From Palsa-506 sp963786975 (GTDB lineage Bacteria > Actinomycetota > Actinomycetes > Streptosporangiales > Streptosporangiaceae), in assembly GCA_963786975.1 (NCBI GenBank), contig CAWBBE010000011.1, positions 1 to 64,000 of the forward strand: a DNA stretch of 64,000 nucleotides, written 5' to 3'. The number at the start of each line of letters is the position of its first letter. Position 1 is the first letter of the stretch. The notes under the pieces are model-generated. The model was given only the letters and a program-made list of their open reading frames with translations. It was not told where the DNA came from and made no database searches. This document shows positions 26,950 through 36,216 of the stretch, piece after piece. Position numbers and translations under genes: made by a program.

Positions 26950-27530
26950 CATGCTTCGCGACCTTCCCACGCACAGGCCGCATGCATGCGCAACTGGCCA
27001 GCCCGAGCAGCTCCGCGTAGTCGGCCAGCCACATCGCCAGCAGCTGGGACGTATCCAGCCCTGGCAGCCCGATTCCCGTCTAGAGCGCTGAACAGCGGGT
27101 TCGTCAGGTTCCTGCGCCGGGATCGGCCCTGCCGCCGACCAGGGCGTTCTCGGCGAAGCGCGCAGCAGCCAGCAGCAGGCGTGGTAGCGGGCCAGCACCG
27201 GCACCACGTGCGGCCGGGTGCCGCGCACGATGACCACGACCCCATCGGAACGGCACGCCACGTCCCTGCCGCGCACGTCGTGCAGATCAGAACGGATCAG
27301 CCCGGCGCCGGCGCCCAGCAGACCAGCCCCGCCGCTCGCATCCGCCGTCCCGTCGTGGGCTGCGCGTCCGTCAGCGCCAGGTAACCGGCGATTCCCCGGC
27401 TGTATGACTTCTTGGCCCGTTCCTGGGACAGCGGCATATCCGCCGGATACGGCTGCGGCACGACACGCCGGCCGAAGAACCGCAGGTTCGTGCGCAGCCC
27501 CCGCCGCGCCGCGCGATCGTACTCATGATG
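26950..27530 (-). pseudogene. Tyrosine-recombinase/integrase-like gene, many frameshifts
   Basis: Joining frames from 27530 downward gives LRTNLRFFGRRVVPQPYPAD, RAKKSYSRGIAGYLALTDAQ, GAGAGLIRSDLHDVRGRDVA, GVVVIVRGTRPHVVPVLARY, RRNLTNPLFSALDG and LDTSQLLAMWLADYAELLGL. This order resembles actinobacterial integrase-like proteins with a XerC-type catalytic region. At least four separate frame changes are required, so this is a true pseudogene rather than a single error. It may mark an old mobile element between the SDR and DUF1622 genes. Confidence 0.5.
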
Positions 27531-28086
27531 GGCCCTGGAGAACTAGCCCGGCGGTTGATCTGCTCCTTCGTGAGGCTGGCCGCTAGGCGGTCAGGGCTCG
27601 GCGGCGCTGTCGGCGGCGTGGTCTTCTCGGCGCGCTCGACTGCTTCACGCTGTCTGACCGGGTTCGGCCATACGTCAACCTGTGCGGCTGGTGTGCGAAT
27701 CGCCCTTGCATGCGTGCACTGCCCACGGGCGGTCTGCGGCGCCGGGACAGCCATGCAAGCCCGGCGGGTACTTGCCCGGCGGCCGCGATCCGGTTTGCAG
27801 TTTCGCCAGGCTTCAGGTAAGGCCGGGCGGGTTCGTACGCCGGGCCAAGGCGATAGCTCGCTAGTACGAACCGCGCCTCGGCGTGGTCTTAGAACATGTG
27901 CTTGTCAGCCCAAAGGCAATCGGCTATCCAGCCCGGAATTCCGGCCTGCGGTGATGGCGCCGGCCCAAGTCGGCTAGCCGGGATCCTGTATGGCCCGGCT
28001 CCTGAACGCGGCTCACGGCAGGCTGCCGGGGCACTATCACGAGCGTCAAAACAACGAGACGTGCATGCCCGCTCGCGAATCGGCTG
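27531..28086. other. No recognisable gene
   Basis: The minus-strand frame upstream of the integrase relic (through about 27690) is Pro-rich with a KEQINRRAS segment and could be the decayed start of the same element. Nothing else is supported. Confidence 0.35.
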
Positions 28087-28530
28087 TCAGGGCGGCGTCT
28101 CGGGCTCCAGCGCGCTGGCCGAGGCCCGGCGGATCGTCCCCGCGCCGCTGATCAGGGCACGCCGCCACGGCGCGACGCCCTCGATCTCGGTTTCCAGCGA
28201 GAAGCTCAGGAACGTCCTGATCGCCACGATCAGCCCGAGCATGAGGACGTTGCCGAGGGTGGGCGCGACCGCGATGGTGCGCAGCAGATCGGCGGCGACC
28301 AGGATTTCCAGCCCGAGCAGCACGGTTCCGCCGAATGCCTGGCGCAGTACCAGGTACGCCCGGGCCGGCCGGTCCGACCGCCGCAAGGTCACCGCCGCCA
28401 GCACGAACGACCACGTCACCCCGGCTACCAGGATCGCGGCTCCCAGCGCCTCGAAACCCTGGGCAACGTGATCCATCAGCTCAGTGAACGTCCCGGCCGG
28501 CGCCTCGGCAGCAACCACGGCGAGGATCAT
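28087..28530 (-). CDS. DUF1622 family membrane protein
   Basis: This 147-residue membrane protein has three to four helices: ALGAAILVAGVTWSFVLAAV, TVLLGLEILVAADLLRTIAV, and VLMLGLIVAIRTFLSFSLE. The YLVLRQAFGGTVLLGLEIL and RTFLSFSLETEIEG segments are hallmarks of DUF1622. The C-terminal 25 residues are soluble. The function of the family is unknown. It stands alone. Confidence 0.85.
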   Translation of the reverse strand: MILAVVAAEAPAGTFTELMDHVAQGFEALGAAILVAGVTWSFVLAAVTLRRSDRPARAYLVLRQAFGGTVLLGLEILVAADLLRTIAVAPTLGNVLMLGLIVAIRTFLSFSLETEIEGVAPWRRALISGAGTIRRASASALEPETPP

Positions 28531-28943
28531 CTGCCCCTGCCCCGCATGCCGCCCCCTCCGCTGGCCCGGCGAGCCGTCAAGCAGTCTCTCACCCGCCGTC
28601 CAGTTCCGGAGCGCCTACCAGGCCGAGACACTGCTAGCTGAATTCCTGCGGCACAGATCGGCGGGAGCGCGGGTTGCACGGCGCGGCGCTGAGGCGCGGG
28701 GGAACCGTGCTGGTCCGGCTGGGGCAGATGCCTACGGCGCCGGGATGCGGGCGGCTGCCCGGAACGCCCGTACACGGCGCCGACAGCCCAGCGCCCGCGG
28801 TTGCTCGATAGGTCTCCAGATCGGTTGTTCAGCCTGTGGACGCCGCGGGCGAGGACCGCGACGCGGCCGGACACCTGGGTACCGCGGGTGTCAGACTAAG
28901 ACCGCAGGCGAGCGTCCTGCGATCGCGGATCCTAGGGGGCACG
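28531..28943. other. No recognisable gene
   Basis: High-GC spacer without motifs; its right end carries the ribosome site of the next gene. Confidence 0.4.
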
Positions 28944-29261
28944 ATGACTCACCGAACTGGCTTCGGGCGCGAGCGCGACGAGGAACGGCGGCAGTCCGGG
29001 GAGGTCCTGCCGCAGGACCGCGAGGCCTCGCCCGAACGTGAGATCGACGAGCACGACCGCGCGGATCGGGAGGCGGAGTACCTAGAACCGGAAGACAACG
29101 AAGCGCACGCCCCGGGCAAGGTCTGCGAGCGGTGCGGAGCGGTCATCACCGCGAGCCAGGACGTGCGGCTACTACCAGATGGCCAGTGGATACATGAGGT
29201 GTGCCCGCTGGATCTCGGCGGCTTGCCGGCGGAGGGTACGCGCCCGGCGGACGGCGGATGA
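28944..29261 (+). CDS. Charged protein with a zinc-ribbon-like tail
   Basis: This is a 105-residue protein. The first 65 residues are strongly charged and probably disordered or coiled (RERDEERRQSGEV, EREIDEHDRADREAEYLEPE). The rest contains Cys-x2-Cys (VCERCGAVITASQD) and a later Ile-His-Glu-Val-Cys, which together could bind zinc. AGGGGG lies just upstream of the ATG at 28944. I know no named family; a small DNA- or protein-binding adaptor is possible. Confidence 0.6.
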   Translation: MTHRTGFGRERDEERRQSGEVLPQDREASPEREIDEHDRADREAEYLEPEDNEAHAPGKVCERCGAVITASQDVRLLPDGQWIHEVCPLDLGGLPAEGTRPADGG

Positions 29262-29774
29262 TATCGGCCTCCGAGATGCCCGGGAGTTGCAGGCCGGGCA
29301 TGATCGCAGGGCACTCCGGAGGGCTGGCCGGGACGAGGAGACGGATATCCCAGTCCGCGGCGCTGAAAAATAAACCGGGGCGATCATCCAGTGTCTCGTG
29401 GCTCCCGCCGCCGATGTGCTGGCGGGGCCCTCAAACCTGACGGTCGCCGCCGCCCGGACCAGTTGATCGGGCAGCTGGTCCGACGGCGCCGGCTCAGCGG
29501 ATCGCCCGCTGCCTGGTGCGTCTGGCGGTCCGCCGGTGACCGGGCAGCTGCCTGCTACTCGGGGCAGGGGCTGGTAGCTGGCTGGGACCCGGCTGATCTG
29601 CACGTCGAGTCCGCCAGGCTCGCGGCGCCGAGGTCGCGGCGGAGAGTGCGCTGTGTAATCCGCGTGGCGCACGCCGCTCCGCAGTCCCGCTGCCCTTTTC
29701 CTCCTCATGCTCAGAGAACTCGGGACTCTCGTCGCGAGGCCCGGCGCCTTTCCGGCCCCGCCATGCCGGCGGGT
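29262..29774. other. No recognisable gene
   Basis: Frames on both strands are uninformative. I see no RNA or repeat. Confidence 0.4.
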
Positions 29775-29940
29775 CTACCTGCTCGGGTGGTCGATGTCCA
29801 CGGGCGGCAGGTCTGGCACCTGCTGCTTGGTGATGCTGAGGCGGATGCCGTCGTCGGGCCCGGTCACGGCGCTGATCGGGATTGCTACTTCCTTGCGGCC
29901 CCACCGGTGCCCCTCCTGGAGGAGCACGTGGGTTGACTCG
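29775..29940 (-). pseudogene. PRC-barrel protein C-terminal fragment
   Basis: The frame reads THVLLQEGHRWGRKEVAIPI, SAVTGPDDGIRLSITKQQV and ends DLPPVDIDHPSR. This closing pattern, including the LPPVDIDHP end, is characteristic of short actinobacterial PRC-barrel proteins. The first half of the barrel and a start are missing. Confidence 0.6.
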
Positions 29941-30010
29941 CCGGGAACAGCTGGCCGGCCGCCAGTTGGTGATCTTGTGGCGAGCTGATATCGAATGTAG
30001 CCTGGCCTAA

Positions 30011-30043
30011 CAGTGATCGGGGAGTACCACACAGTAATCGGGG
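30011..30043 (+). promoter_or_regulatory. Paired 12-bp direct repeat upstream of FAD oxidase
   Basis: CAGTGATCGGGG (30011) and CAGTAATCGGGG (30032) differ at one base and start 21 bp apart, two helical turns, just before the GTG start. Such spacing suits a regulator binding one DNA face; the second copy also supplies the ribosome site. Confidence 0.45.
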
Positions 30044-30049
30044 GATGCT

Positions 30050-31432
30050 GTGACTTTGGCCGATACCTTTGACTCGCTGCGGGCAGGATTTCGCGGCCCG
30101 CTGGTCATGCCCGGGGACGCCGGCTATGACGCGGCCCGGGGCGTGTGGAACGCGATGATCGACAAGCGCCCGTCCGTCATCGCGCGCTGCACCGGGGCGG
30201 CCGACGTTGTCGCGGCCGTCAGCTTCGCCCGCGAGCGCGGCCTGGCGATCGCTGTCCGGGGCGGCGGGCACAGCGCCGCGGGCAAGGGGACCTGTGACGA
30301 CGGCATCGTCATTGACCTTTCGCTGATGCAGGGCATCCGGGTCGATCCAGCTGGGCGCCGGGTACGCGCTCAGGGCGGGGTGCGATGGGGCGGGTTCGAT
30401 CGTGAGACGCAGGCGCACGGTCTCGCCGCGCCCGGTGGCGTGATCTCGACCACCGGTATCTCCGGCCTCACCCTCGGCGGCGGGTTCGGGTGGCTCACCC
30501 GGCGTTTCGGGCTTTCGTGCGACAACCTGGTCTCGGTCGACCTCGTCACCGCCGGGGGCGAGCAGCTCGTGTGCAGCCAGGACGAGAACACCGAGTTGTT
30601 CTGGGCGCTGCGGGGCGGCGGCGGCAACTTCGGCGTCGCGACGAGCCTGGAGTACCGGCTGCATTCGGTCGGGCCGCTGGTGCTCGGCGGGCTGATCGGG
30701 TGGCCGCTGGCCCGGGCCGGTGAGATCCTCGCCTTCCATCGCGAGCAGACGCGCGCCGCTCCCGACGAGCTCGGCATCTCGGCCGCGTTCGTGACCGCGC
30801 CTCCGCTGCCGTTCGTGCCCGACGCCCTGCACTTCAAGCCCGCGGTCGTGGTCATCGTGTGCTGGTCAGGTGATCCCGGCGAAGGACGCGATGTCCTCCG
30901 CCCGTGGCTCGACCTCGCTCCGCCGATCCAGATGATCGACGCGATGCCGTACACGGTCATGCAGTCGATCCAGGATGAGCTCGCGCCACCGGGCCGGCAG
31001 TCCTACTGGAAATCTGGCTACCTCACCGAGCTCACCGACGACGCGATCGCCGCGGCGGCCGGCGTGGCGGCGCACGTCCCGTCACCGTTCAGCCTCGCCG
31101 AGATCGTCTTGTGGGGCGGCGCGGCCGCGCGCGTCGCCGCGGATGAGACGGCCTTCGGCCAGCGGGATGGCAGATTCCTCTTCAATGCCATCTCGATGTG
31201 GGAGCAGCCGGACGCGACCGATGCGAACATCTCCTGGGCGCGGGACTTCCACGATGCACTGCAGCCCTTCGCGACCGGCGGCGTGTACGTGAACTTCCTC
31301 TCCGAGGAAGGCGACGAGCGCATCAAAGCCGCGTACGGCGCCGGCAAGTACGCACGGCTGGCCCAGCTCAAAGCCCGTTACGACCCCGGAAACCTCTTCC
31401 GCCTCAACCAGAACATCCCTCCCGCAAGGTAG
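30050..31432 (+). CDS. FAD-binding oxidoreductase (BBE-like)
   Basis: This is a 460-residue flavoprotein of the PCMH/berberine-bridge-enzyme group. The N-terminal FAD domain has AIAVRGGGHSAAGKG with His74 as the probable covalent FAD ligand, then GGVISTTGISGLTLGGGFGW. The second covalent Cys of bicovalent relatives is not seen. The C-terminus has the BBE element (AYGAGKYARLAQLKARYDPG, LFRLNQNI). It would oxidise an alcohol, sugar or secondary metabolite using O2. Translation starts at GTG 30050 beside GGGGGAT. A transposase scrap follows at once. Confidence 0.92.
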   Translation: MTLADTFDSLRAGFRGPLVMPGDAGYDAARGVWNAMIDKRPSVIARCTGAADVVAAVSFARERGLAIAVRGGGHSAAGKGTCDDGIVIDLSLMQGIRVDPAGRRVRAQGGVRWGGFDRETQAHGLAAPGGVISTTGISGLTLGGGFGWLTRRFGLSCDNLVSVDLVTAGGEQLVCSQDENTELFWALRGGGGNFGVATSLEYRLHSVGPLVLGGLIGWPLARAGEILAFHREQTRAAPDELGISAAFVTAPPLPFVPDALHFKPAVVVIVCWSGDPGEGRDVLRPWLDLAPPIQMIDAMPYTVMQSIQDELAPPGRQSYWKSGYLTELTDDAIAAAAGVAAHVPSPFSLAEIVLWGGAAARVAADETAFGQRDGRFLFNAISMWEQPDATDANISWARDFHDALQPFATGGVYVNFLSEEGDERIKAAYGAGKYARLAQLKARYDPGNLFRLNQNIPPAR

Positions 31433-31440
31433 CCCGCGCC

Positions 31441-31572
31441 GGTGACACTCACCATCAGGCCCTGCGCATCCTCGGTAACCCCCTGGTCGGTATCCTGCAT
31501 GGCTGTCTGGCCGTCCACACCCTCTACGCCGAAGACACCGCCTGGGCCCACCGCACCAGCCAGGAAAGCTAA
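31441..31572 (+). mobile_element. IS110-type transposase C-terminal scrap
   Basis: The frame reads HHQALRILGNPLVGILHGCL, then LYAEDTAWAH and a stop. This is the usual end of IS110/IS116-type transposases (ALRxLGNRLVGILHGCL). No other part is present. Its sequence differs from the end of the complete IS110 element at 46 kb, so it comes from another insertion. Confidence 0.65.
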
Positions 31573-31943
31573 CCGTGGGATGTCTAGCGGCCGTGGTGTT
31601 CACCCAGGCCAGGCCGGCCGACCGAGGCGGGATGTTGGTATCCCTTCAGGACGCATGTTGGCACCCTTGGCGGCGGTACCCGCCTTGCCTACCGTGAGTT
31701 ACAGCAGAAAGATCAGTTCAGGATCCACCGGTTCAACGGGGCGACGTGCGCTGTATCAGCTGCCGATCAGAACGCTCTGAACAAACGAGACGCGTGCGGT
31801 GTGCCGGAAGGTAACGGGCTGGGCTGTGAGTGTCGGGCGCGGGTTTGTGAGCGGCCGGGCGCCGGGCCGCACCGTCGTCCAACGCGGCGCAACGGGTCAG
31901 CGGGACGTGCTACCCAGCTTGAACGGCTGAGGGGATGGGCGTA
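31573..31943. other. Upstream region of the P450 gene
   Basis: No gene motifs. It probably carries the P450 promoter; GAGGGG at 31928-31934 is the ribosome site. Confidence 0.4.
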
Positions 31944-33320
31944 ATGAGCTTGCAAACTGGTGTACCGGCTGGCGCCACACTCGGTGTGGCACCGGTCGTG
32001 CCCGGATCGTTTTTGCTGGGCTCGGCGCTGGACCTGCGCCGCGACATGCTGGGTCTATGCGAGCGGGCATTCCAGCGTTACGGCGACGTGGTGCGCTTCC
32101 GGTTCGGCCCGCCCGGAGCGCGCATGGAAATGCACATGCTGTTCCATCCCGACGCAGCGCATCGGGTGCTGGCTGGCTGGTCGGCGAATTACCGCAAGGA
32201 GAATGTCTTCTATAGCGAGATCCGTAGCGCGTTCGGCGATGGCTTGCTGACCACGCAGGATGCCGAGTGGCAGCGCCAGAAGCGGTACCTGCAGCCGTTG
32301 TTCGTGGCCAGGCGGGTGAACGGTTACGCCACCGCCATGACCGAGCAGGTCCAGCAGACCGTGCAACGGTGGCGGGCCCGGCCGCCCGGCACCGTCGATC
32401 TTCACCAGGAGATGACTCGCCTCACGCTGGCGACCGTGTGCCGCATCCTGTTCGGTGAAGACCTCGGGCAGGCGCTGCCGGTGGTGCATCGCACGTTTGG
32501 CCCACTGGCCGATGCGGTTCGGCGCCGGGCGCTCTCCGGTGGCCGCGTGCCGCGGGGCTGGCCCACCCCCGTTAACCAGCAGTTCCGGCGCGCACAGCAT
32601 GAGTTGCAAAGCGCCTGCGGCCAGATCGTTGCGCACCGCCGAGCCAGCGGCGGCCGGTCGGAGGACCTTCTGGGGCTGTTGCTTGACGCGCAGGACGAGG
32701 GAAGCTCGCTGACCGACACCGAGGTCCGCGACCAGGTGCTCGTCTTCCTGCTGGCCGGACACGAAACGACCTCGACTGCGCTCACCTACGCGCTGCACCT
32801 GCTCGGCCAGCATCCCGATGTGCAGCACCGGGTGCGGGCGGAGGTGGACGCGATCGCAGGCGACCAGGCCCTCACCGCTCAGGGTGTCTCGGCGCTCGGG
32901 TACACAACCATGGTGCTGAAGGAGGCGATGCGGCTCTACCCGTCGGCCCCGTTCCTGGGCCGGCAGGCGGTCCAGGATGATCAAATCGGCGGCTACCACG
33001 TCCCGGCGGGCGCCGATGTTGTGCTGTCACCCTGGATCACCCACCGGCATCCGGGATTCTGGGACCGGCCTGAGCGCTTCGACCCGCAGCGGTTCACCCT
33101 GGAGCAGGAGAAGGCCCGCCACCGCTACGCGTGGTTCCCGTTCGGCGGTGGGCCCCGGGCGTGCATCGGGCAGCATTTCTCGATGCTCGAGTCGGTGATC
33201 GCGCTCGCCACGCTGGTACGGGACTTCGAGTTCGCGGCGCCACCCGGCGAGCCCGCGCGCACCAACCACATCACGCTGCAGCCGGTCCACGGAGTACCCA
33301 GCCGCGTCACGGTCCGGTAG
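31944..33320 (+). CDS. Cytochrome P450
   Basis: This is a 458-residue heme monooxygenase. The oxygen-binding I-helix motif AGHETTS lies near residue 271, the ExxR motif in MVLKEAMRLYPSAPFLGR near 326, the PERF-like segment (WDRPERFDPQRF) follows, and the heme loop is FPFGGGPRACIG with the axial Cys near 406. The layout resembles CYP102/CYP4-like class II-type P450s that act on fatty acids or terpenoids. ATG 31944 is preferred because GAGGGG lies nine bases upstream; ATG 31935 abuts it. No ferredoxin partner is adjacent. Confidence 0.93.
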   Translation: MSLQTGVPAGATLGVAPVVPGSFLLGSALDLRRDMLGLCERAFQRYGDVVRFRFGPPGARMEMHMLFHPDAAHRVLAGWSANYRKENVFYSEIRSAFGDGLLTTQDAEWQRQKRYLQPLFVARRVNGYATAMTEQVQQTVQRWRARPPGTVDLHQEMTRLTLATVCRILFGEDLGQALPVVHRTFGPLADAVRRRALSGGRVPRGWPTPVNQQFRRAQHELQSACGQIVAHRRASGGRSEDLLGLLLDAQDEGSSLTDTEVRDQVLVFLLAGHETTSTALTYALHLLGQHPDVQHRVRAEVDAIAGDQALTAQGVSALGYTTMVLKEAMRLYPSAPFLGRQAVQDDQIGGYHVPAGADVVLSPWITHRHPGFWDRPERFDPQRFTLEQEKARHRYAWFPFGGGPRACIGQHFSMLESVIALATLVRDFEFAAPPGEPARTNHITLQPVHGVPSRVTVR

Positions 33321-33375
33321 GCACAACATCATCATTGCCGGAGTTGCCAGATGGGGCGTCTGGGCGCTGAACCTC

Positions 33376-33391
33376 TAGCCCGCCGGGGCTA
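33376..33391 (+). terminator. Short hairpin after the P450 gene
   Basis: TAGCCC-GCCG-GGGCTA is a 6-bp stem with a 4-base loop 55 bases beyond the P450 stop, with no U-tract. It is a modest terminator candidate. Confidence 0.4.
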
Positions 33392-33791
33392 ACCAGGTGA
33401 CTCCGGGGACATTGGCGCGGTGGTGAGTGAGTGTCCACGCCGTCTCCACATCGTCGTCATGCGATCTCTATGCGGCTAGCTCACCTTTATTGTGGCTGGC
33501 ATAAGCGGGTCAGGTGCAAAGGTGATGCGGGTATGGAACGGTGATACTGAAGAGGTCTGCAGGTAAGGTGGCGGCGTTTCAGTCGGCAATTAGTGTCCGT
33601 CGCATCAGATTTCGCGGATCGCGGGTATAGTGCGGCCCTGGAGTCAATCGTGATGTTCATGGAGCCCGATGCAAGCCGCCGGGAGGACCTTGCCGGGACG
33701 ATGCATCTGCCAATGCCTGTGGCACGCTGCATAGGGGTAATAGTCAAACGCTCCGTTTCGTTAGCACCGTTTTCGATCGAGGGGGTTTAAT
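33392..33791. other. AT-richer upstream region, no gene seen
   Basis: Base composition falls relative to the neighbours and a TATAGT near 33630 could be a -10 box. GAGGGGG at 33780 is the ribosome site of the next gene. Confidence 0.35.
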
Positions 33792-34349
33792 ATGAGCAAC
33801 GGCACCGAGGGTTCGTGTTATCTGACAGTCGGCCTCCCCTATGCGAGCGAAAGCTGGGTCCGTACGACCTCTGACAAATGTCTGGAGTTACGGGGTCAGT
33901 GGAGAGGCGACCAAGCACCCCCGATTACCTGTCTTTTCGGGCACCTCTTCGCGGGCCACCCCGAAAGCGCGTTATGGCATGCGCGCGACATCGAGACTAG
34001 TTCCCGCGAGTTCCGCGATCGCGTTCTGTCGACCTCGTCGGCCGGGGCGAGGGTTACTGCCTACCACGACCAGTTCGCCGACGAGATCGCGCGGATCGTG
34101 CAGGCCGACTCCGAACTCACCGCGACCGTCATCGAAAGTCTTGTACTGGGCTACAGATTTGTCTTGGCGCTGCTGAATGTCGACGAACAGCGCGGGCGGT
34201 CGACCATCCGCATCTCACTCGCGCTTTTCGAAAGCGCTTCGGAGATTTTCGAACGGATCCGGGCCCAATCCGGAAACGACGACCTCATCGCTGCCCTTAA
34301 CCACGTTCAATCGCAGCTTGGCCGACTGATACGAGATGCTTGGACGTGA
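33792..34349 (+). CDS. Hypothetical protein, 185 residues
   Basis: I do not recognise this protein. It starts MSNGTEGSCYLTVGLPYASE and ends QSQLGRLIRDAWT. The second half is helical (FADEIARIVQADSELTATVI, ISLALFESASEIFERI) and there is no signal or membrane helix. GAGGGGG lies just before the ATG at 33792. Codon use is less G/C-biased than in neighbouring genes, suggesting later acquisition. A membrane-protein gene follows 250 bases downstream with similar composition. Confidence 0.65.
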   Translation: MSNGTEGSCYLTVGLPYASESWVRTTSDKCLELRGQWRGDQAPPITCLFGHLFAGHPESALWHARDIETSSREFRDRVLSTSSAGARVTAYHDQFADEIARIVQADSELTATVIESLVLGYRFVLALLNVDEQRGRSTIRISLALFESASEIFERIRAQSGNDDLIAALNHVQSQLGRLIRDAWT

Positions 34350-34598
34350 AGGGGAGCGCCCATGAGTTCTTGCTGCTGCCTGCCCATCAACGTACGCACA
34401 GCGTGGTGACGGCTACCCTGGCGACTCCGGGCGTCCTGGTGCCAGCCCCGCCACCGGAGCAGCCGCACGAGCGCCAGGGCACTCTTCCTCCGCGCGTCGT
34501 CCCTGGACGCCAGGGCGGTGATCGGTTCCCTGGCGGTCCGCGCATGGTGTGCAATGAGAGCGTTTCGACTACTAGCGTGTGCGCCCCATACTTCTCCT

Positions 34599-35099
34599 AT
34601 GGGTGAGGCACTCTCCCTATTCGCCGCATTAGTCAGCGCCATGACTGGGGTCGTAGCCACTGCCGTGTCTGTTGCGCAATGGCGCGAAAGCCGGCCCCGT
34701 CCCACCAACCGCAGGCCACCCCCGCCCGAGTCAACCAGCTCGAAATCGGCACCTCCATCGAGGCCTCGCACCGTGCCTCAAGCATCCCCACGCTCGCTCA
34801 AGTGGGCATTAATGCTGGCCGCTGTGTGCTGCTTCTTCACAGCACTGAGCCAGTTTTCATACTGGAACCAACAGAGAGAGAGCTACGGGGGGTCGGGCTG
34901 GGAGGCGCTCACAGACACCACACTGCTCCTCAGCTTGCTGGCGAGCATCGCCGGCATAGGGCTTACTTTCTTCGCAGCTGCAGTAGCTCTATTCCGTCGG
35001 CGCGGCCGGGACTTTCGCCTGGCAGTGCTCGCGTTCGTATTGTGCCTCGTACCGTGGATCGGCCTCTGGATCGTCGATTTCATCAACGATCACCAATGA
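34599..35099 (+). CDS. Hypothetical multi-helix membrane protein
   Basis: This 166-residue protein has an N-terminal helix (LFAALVSAMTGVVATAVSVA), a Pro/Ser-rich linker (residues about 33-65) and three further helices (WALMLAAVCCFFTALSQF, TLLLSLLASIAGIGLTFFAA, VLAFVLCLVPWIGLWIVDFI). No family is recognised and no clear ribosome site precedes the ATG at 34599, so the start is uncertain. Its relaxed codon use matches the gene at 33792 and both may belong to one acquired segment. Confidence 0.55.
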   Translation: MGEALSLFAALVSAMTGVVATAVSVAQWRESRPRPTNRRPPPPESTSSKSAPPSRPRTVPQASPRSLKWALMLAAVCCFFTALSQFSYWNQQRESYGGSGWEALTDTTLLLSLLASIAGIGLTFFAAAVALFRRRGRDFRLAVLAFVLCLVPWIGLWIVDFINDHQ

Positions 35100-35419
35100 C
35101 CCGGCCCGCGCGGGGCTGACCGTCGCGGCGCAGAAGTCTCAGCACATCCATAGCGCGCCTGGCTCTCGGGCGCTCGTCCTTGGCGATGATGGCGGCGATG
35201 CCCGCGCAGCCGCAGATGCGCGGTCGTGGTCGAGCTGCTCTGCCCGGCGAAGGCCACGGCGGACGAAGGTGAGTACAGCGACGGTGACCGGTATGGCCAG
35301 CTTGGGGAGCGACTTGGCGCTCCCGGATCCGCGTGACCAGCGCCGTCGGCGCACCGGCTTCTGGCGCCATGGGCGGATCGGCTGGCCCGGCGGGTTCGCG
35401 CAGGCAGGCCCGATGAGCG

Positions 35420-36146
35420 ATCACGCATTTCTCCGCGGCCTCGGTGAGGTTATTCCACAGGGTGCTGGTAGGCCGTGGGCGATGTGCCTGCTGTGCAGGT
35501 CCTTTTCCGACGCGATATACAGCTTGTCCGGCGCAGGGCCTGCTGGCGGCAGCGGGGCCACGGCATTCGCGGTGATCGCGGCAGCCTCGGCTTCGATCTT
35601 CGCCGCAGCCGCGTTCCCGTCGGCCTCGGCACGGCGGCCGGCGCGCCCGGCCAGTCAGGGTGACACCGGCCAGGTAGCCGGGATCGGCGGCCAGCAAATC
35701 CTCCAGTACCGAGGCGCCCAGCCGGAGCAGCCCGGCGCGGATCGCCCGCTCGGCCACCTCCAGGCCAGCGCAGCCGGCCAGCGATGCCGCCGCGGCGGCC
35801 AGCCGGGTTACCTCGGCCGACGCCTCCGCCGCGAGCCGGGCGGCGAGTTCCCGGCCAGGCCGCCCCCTTTTTGCCCCTCCGGGTCAGGGGCCGTCTCACC
35901 GGGTCCGGCTAACGGCGGACGGGCGTCGCAGATCGTCTCGTTCACCTGCTCGATCTGCCCGGTCAGCGACCGGAACCGCTCCCACTCGCCGGCTTCCCGG
36001 TCCGCTTTGCCCAGCTCCGGGCCAGGTCGCGGATGCGTGGTCACCGTCTTGCCGTCGGCCCACCGGGTCAGGTTCCACTGCGGGCCGTGCCCGGGATCGC
36101 CCGGCCGCGCGCACCGGCAATTCGGCTTACCGCACTTGCGGAACAC
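35420..36146 (-). mobile_element. DUF6788 / ISKra4-type transposon remnant
   Basis: From 36146 downward the frame reads MFRKCGKPNCRCARPGDPGH, NLTRWADGKTVTTHPRPGPE and FRSLTGQIEQVNETICDARP, the DUF6788 protein that often precedes ISKra4 transposases. After frame changes it continues with RELAARLAAEASAEVTRLAA, RAIRAGLLRLGASVLEDLLA, RAEADGNAAAAKIEAEAAAI and LPPAGPAPDKLYIASEKD, matching the start of ISKra4-family transposases. The catalytic region is missing. It is a dead element with at least two frameshifts. Confidence 0.6.
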
Positions 36147-36216
36147 CGCGCTCAGCGTTGGCTTGGGAGGCCGCGGTCACTTGGCCATGCGGACGGTGGC
36201 GGTGGCTTGGTGATGG

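Noticed and set aside
25824..27245. A 473-codon minus-strand frame
   Set aside because: It strings together the integrase relic, the antisense of the intact SDR and a flavoprotein relic; no single protein is supported.
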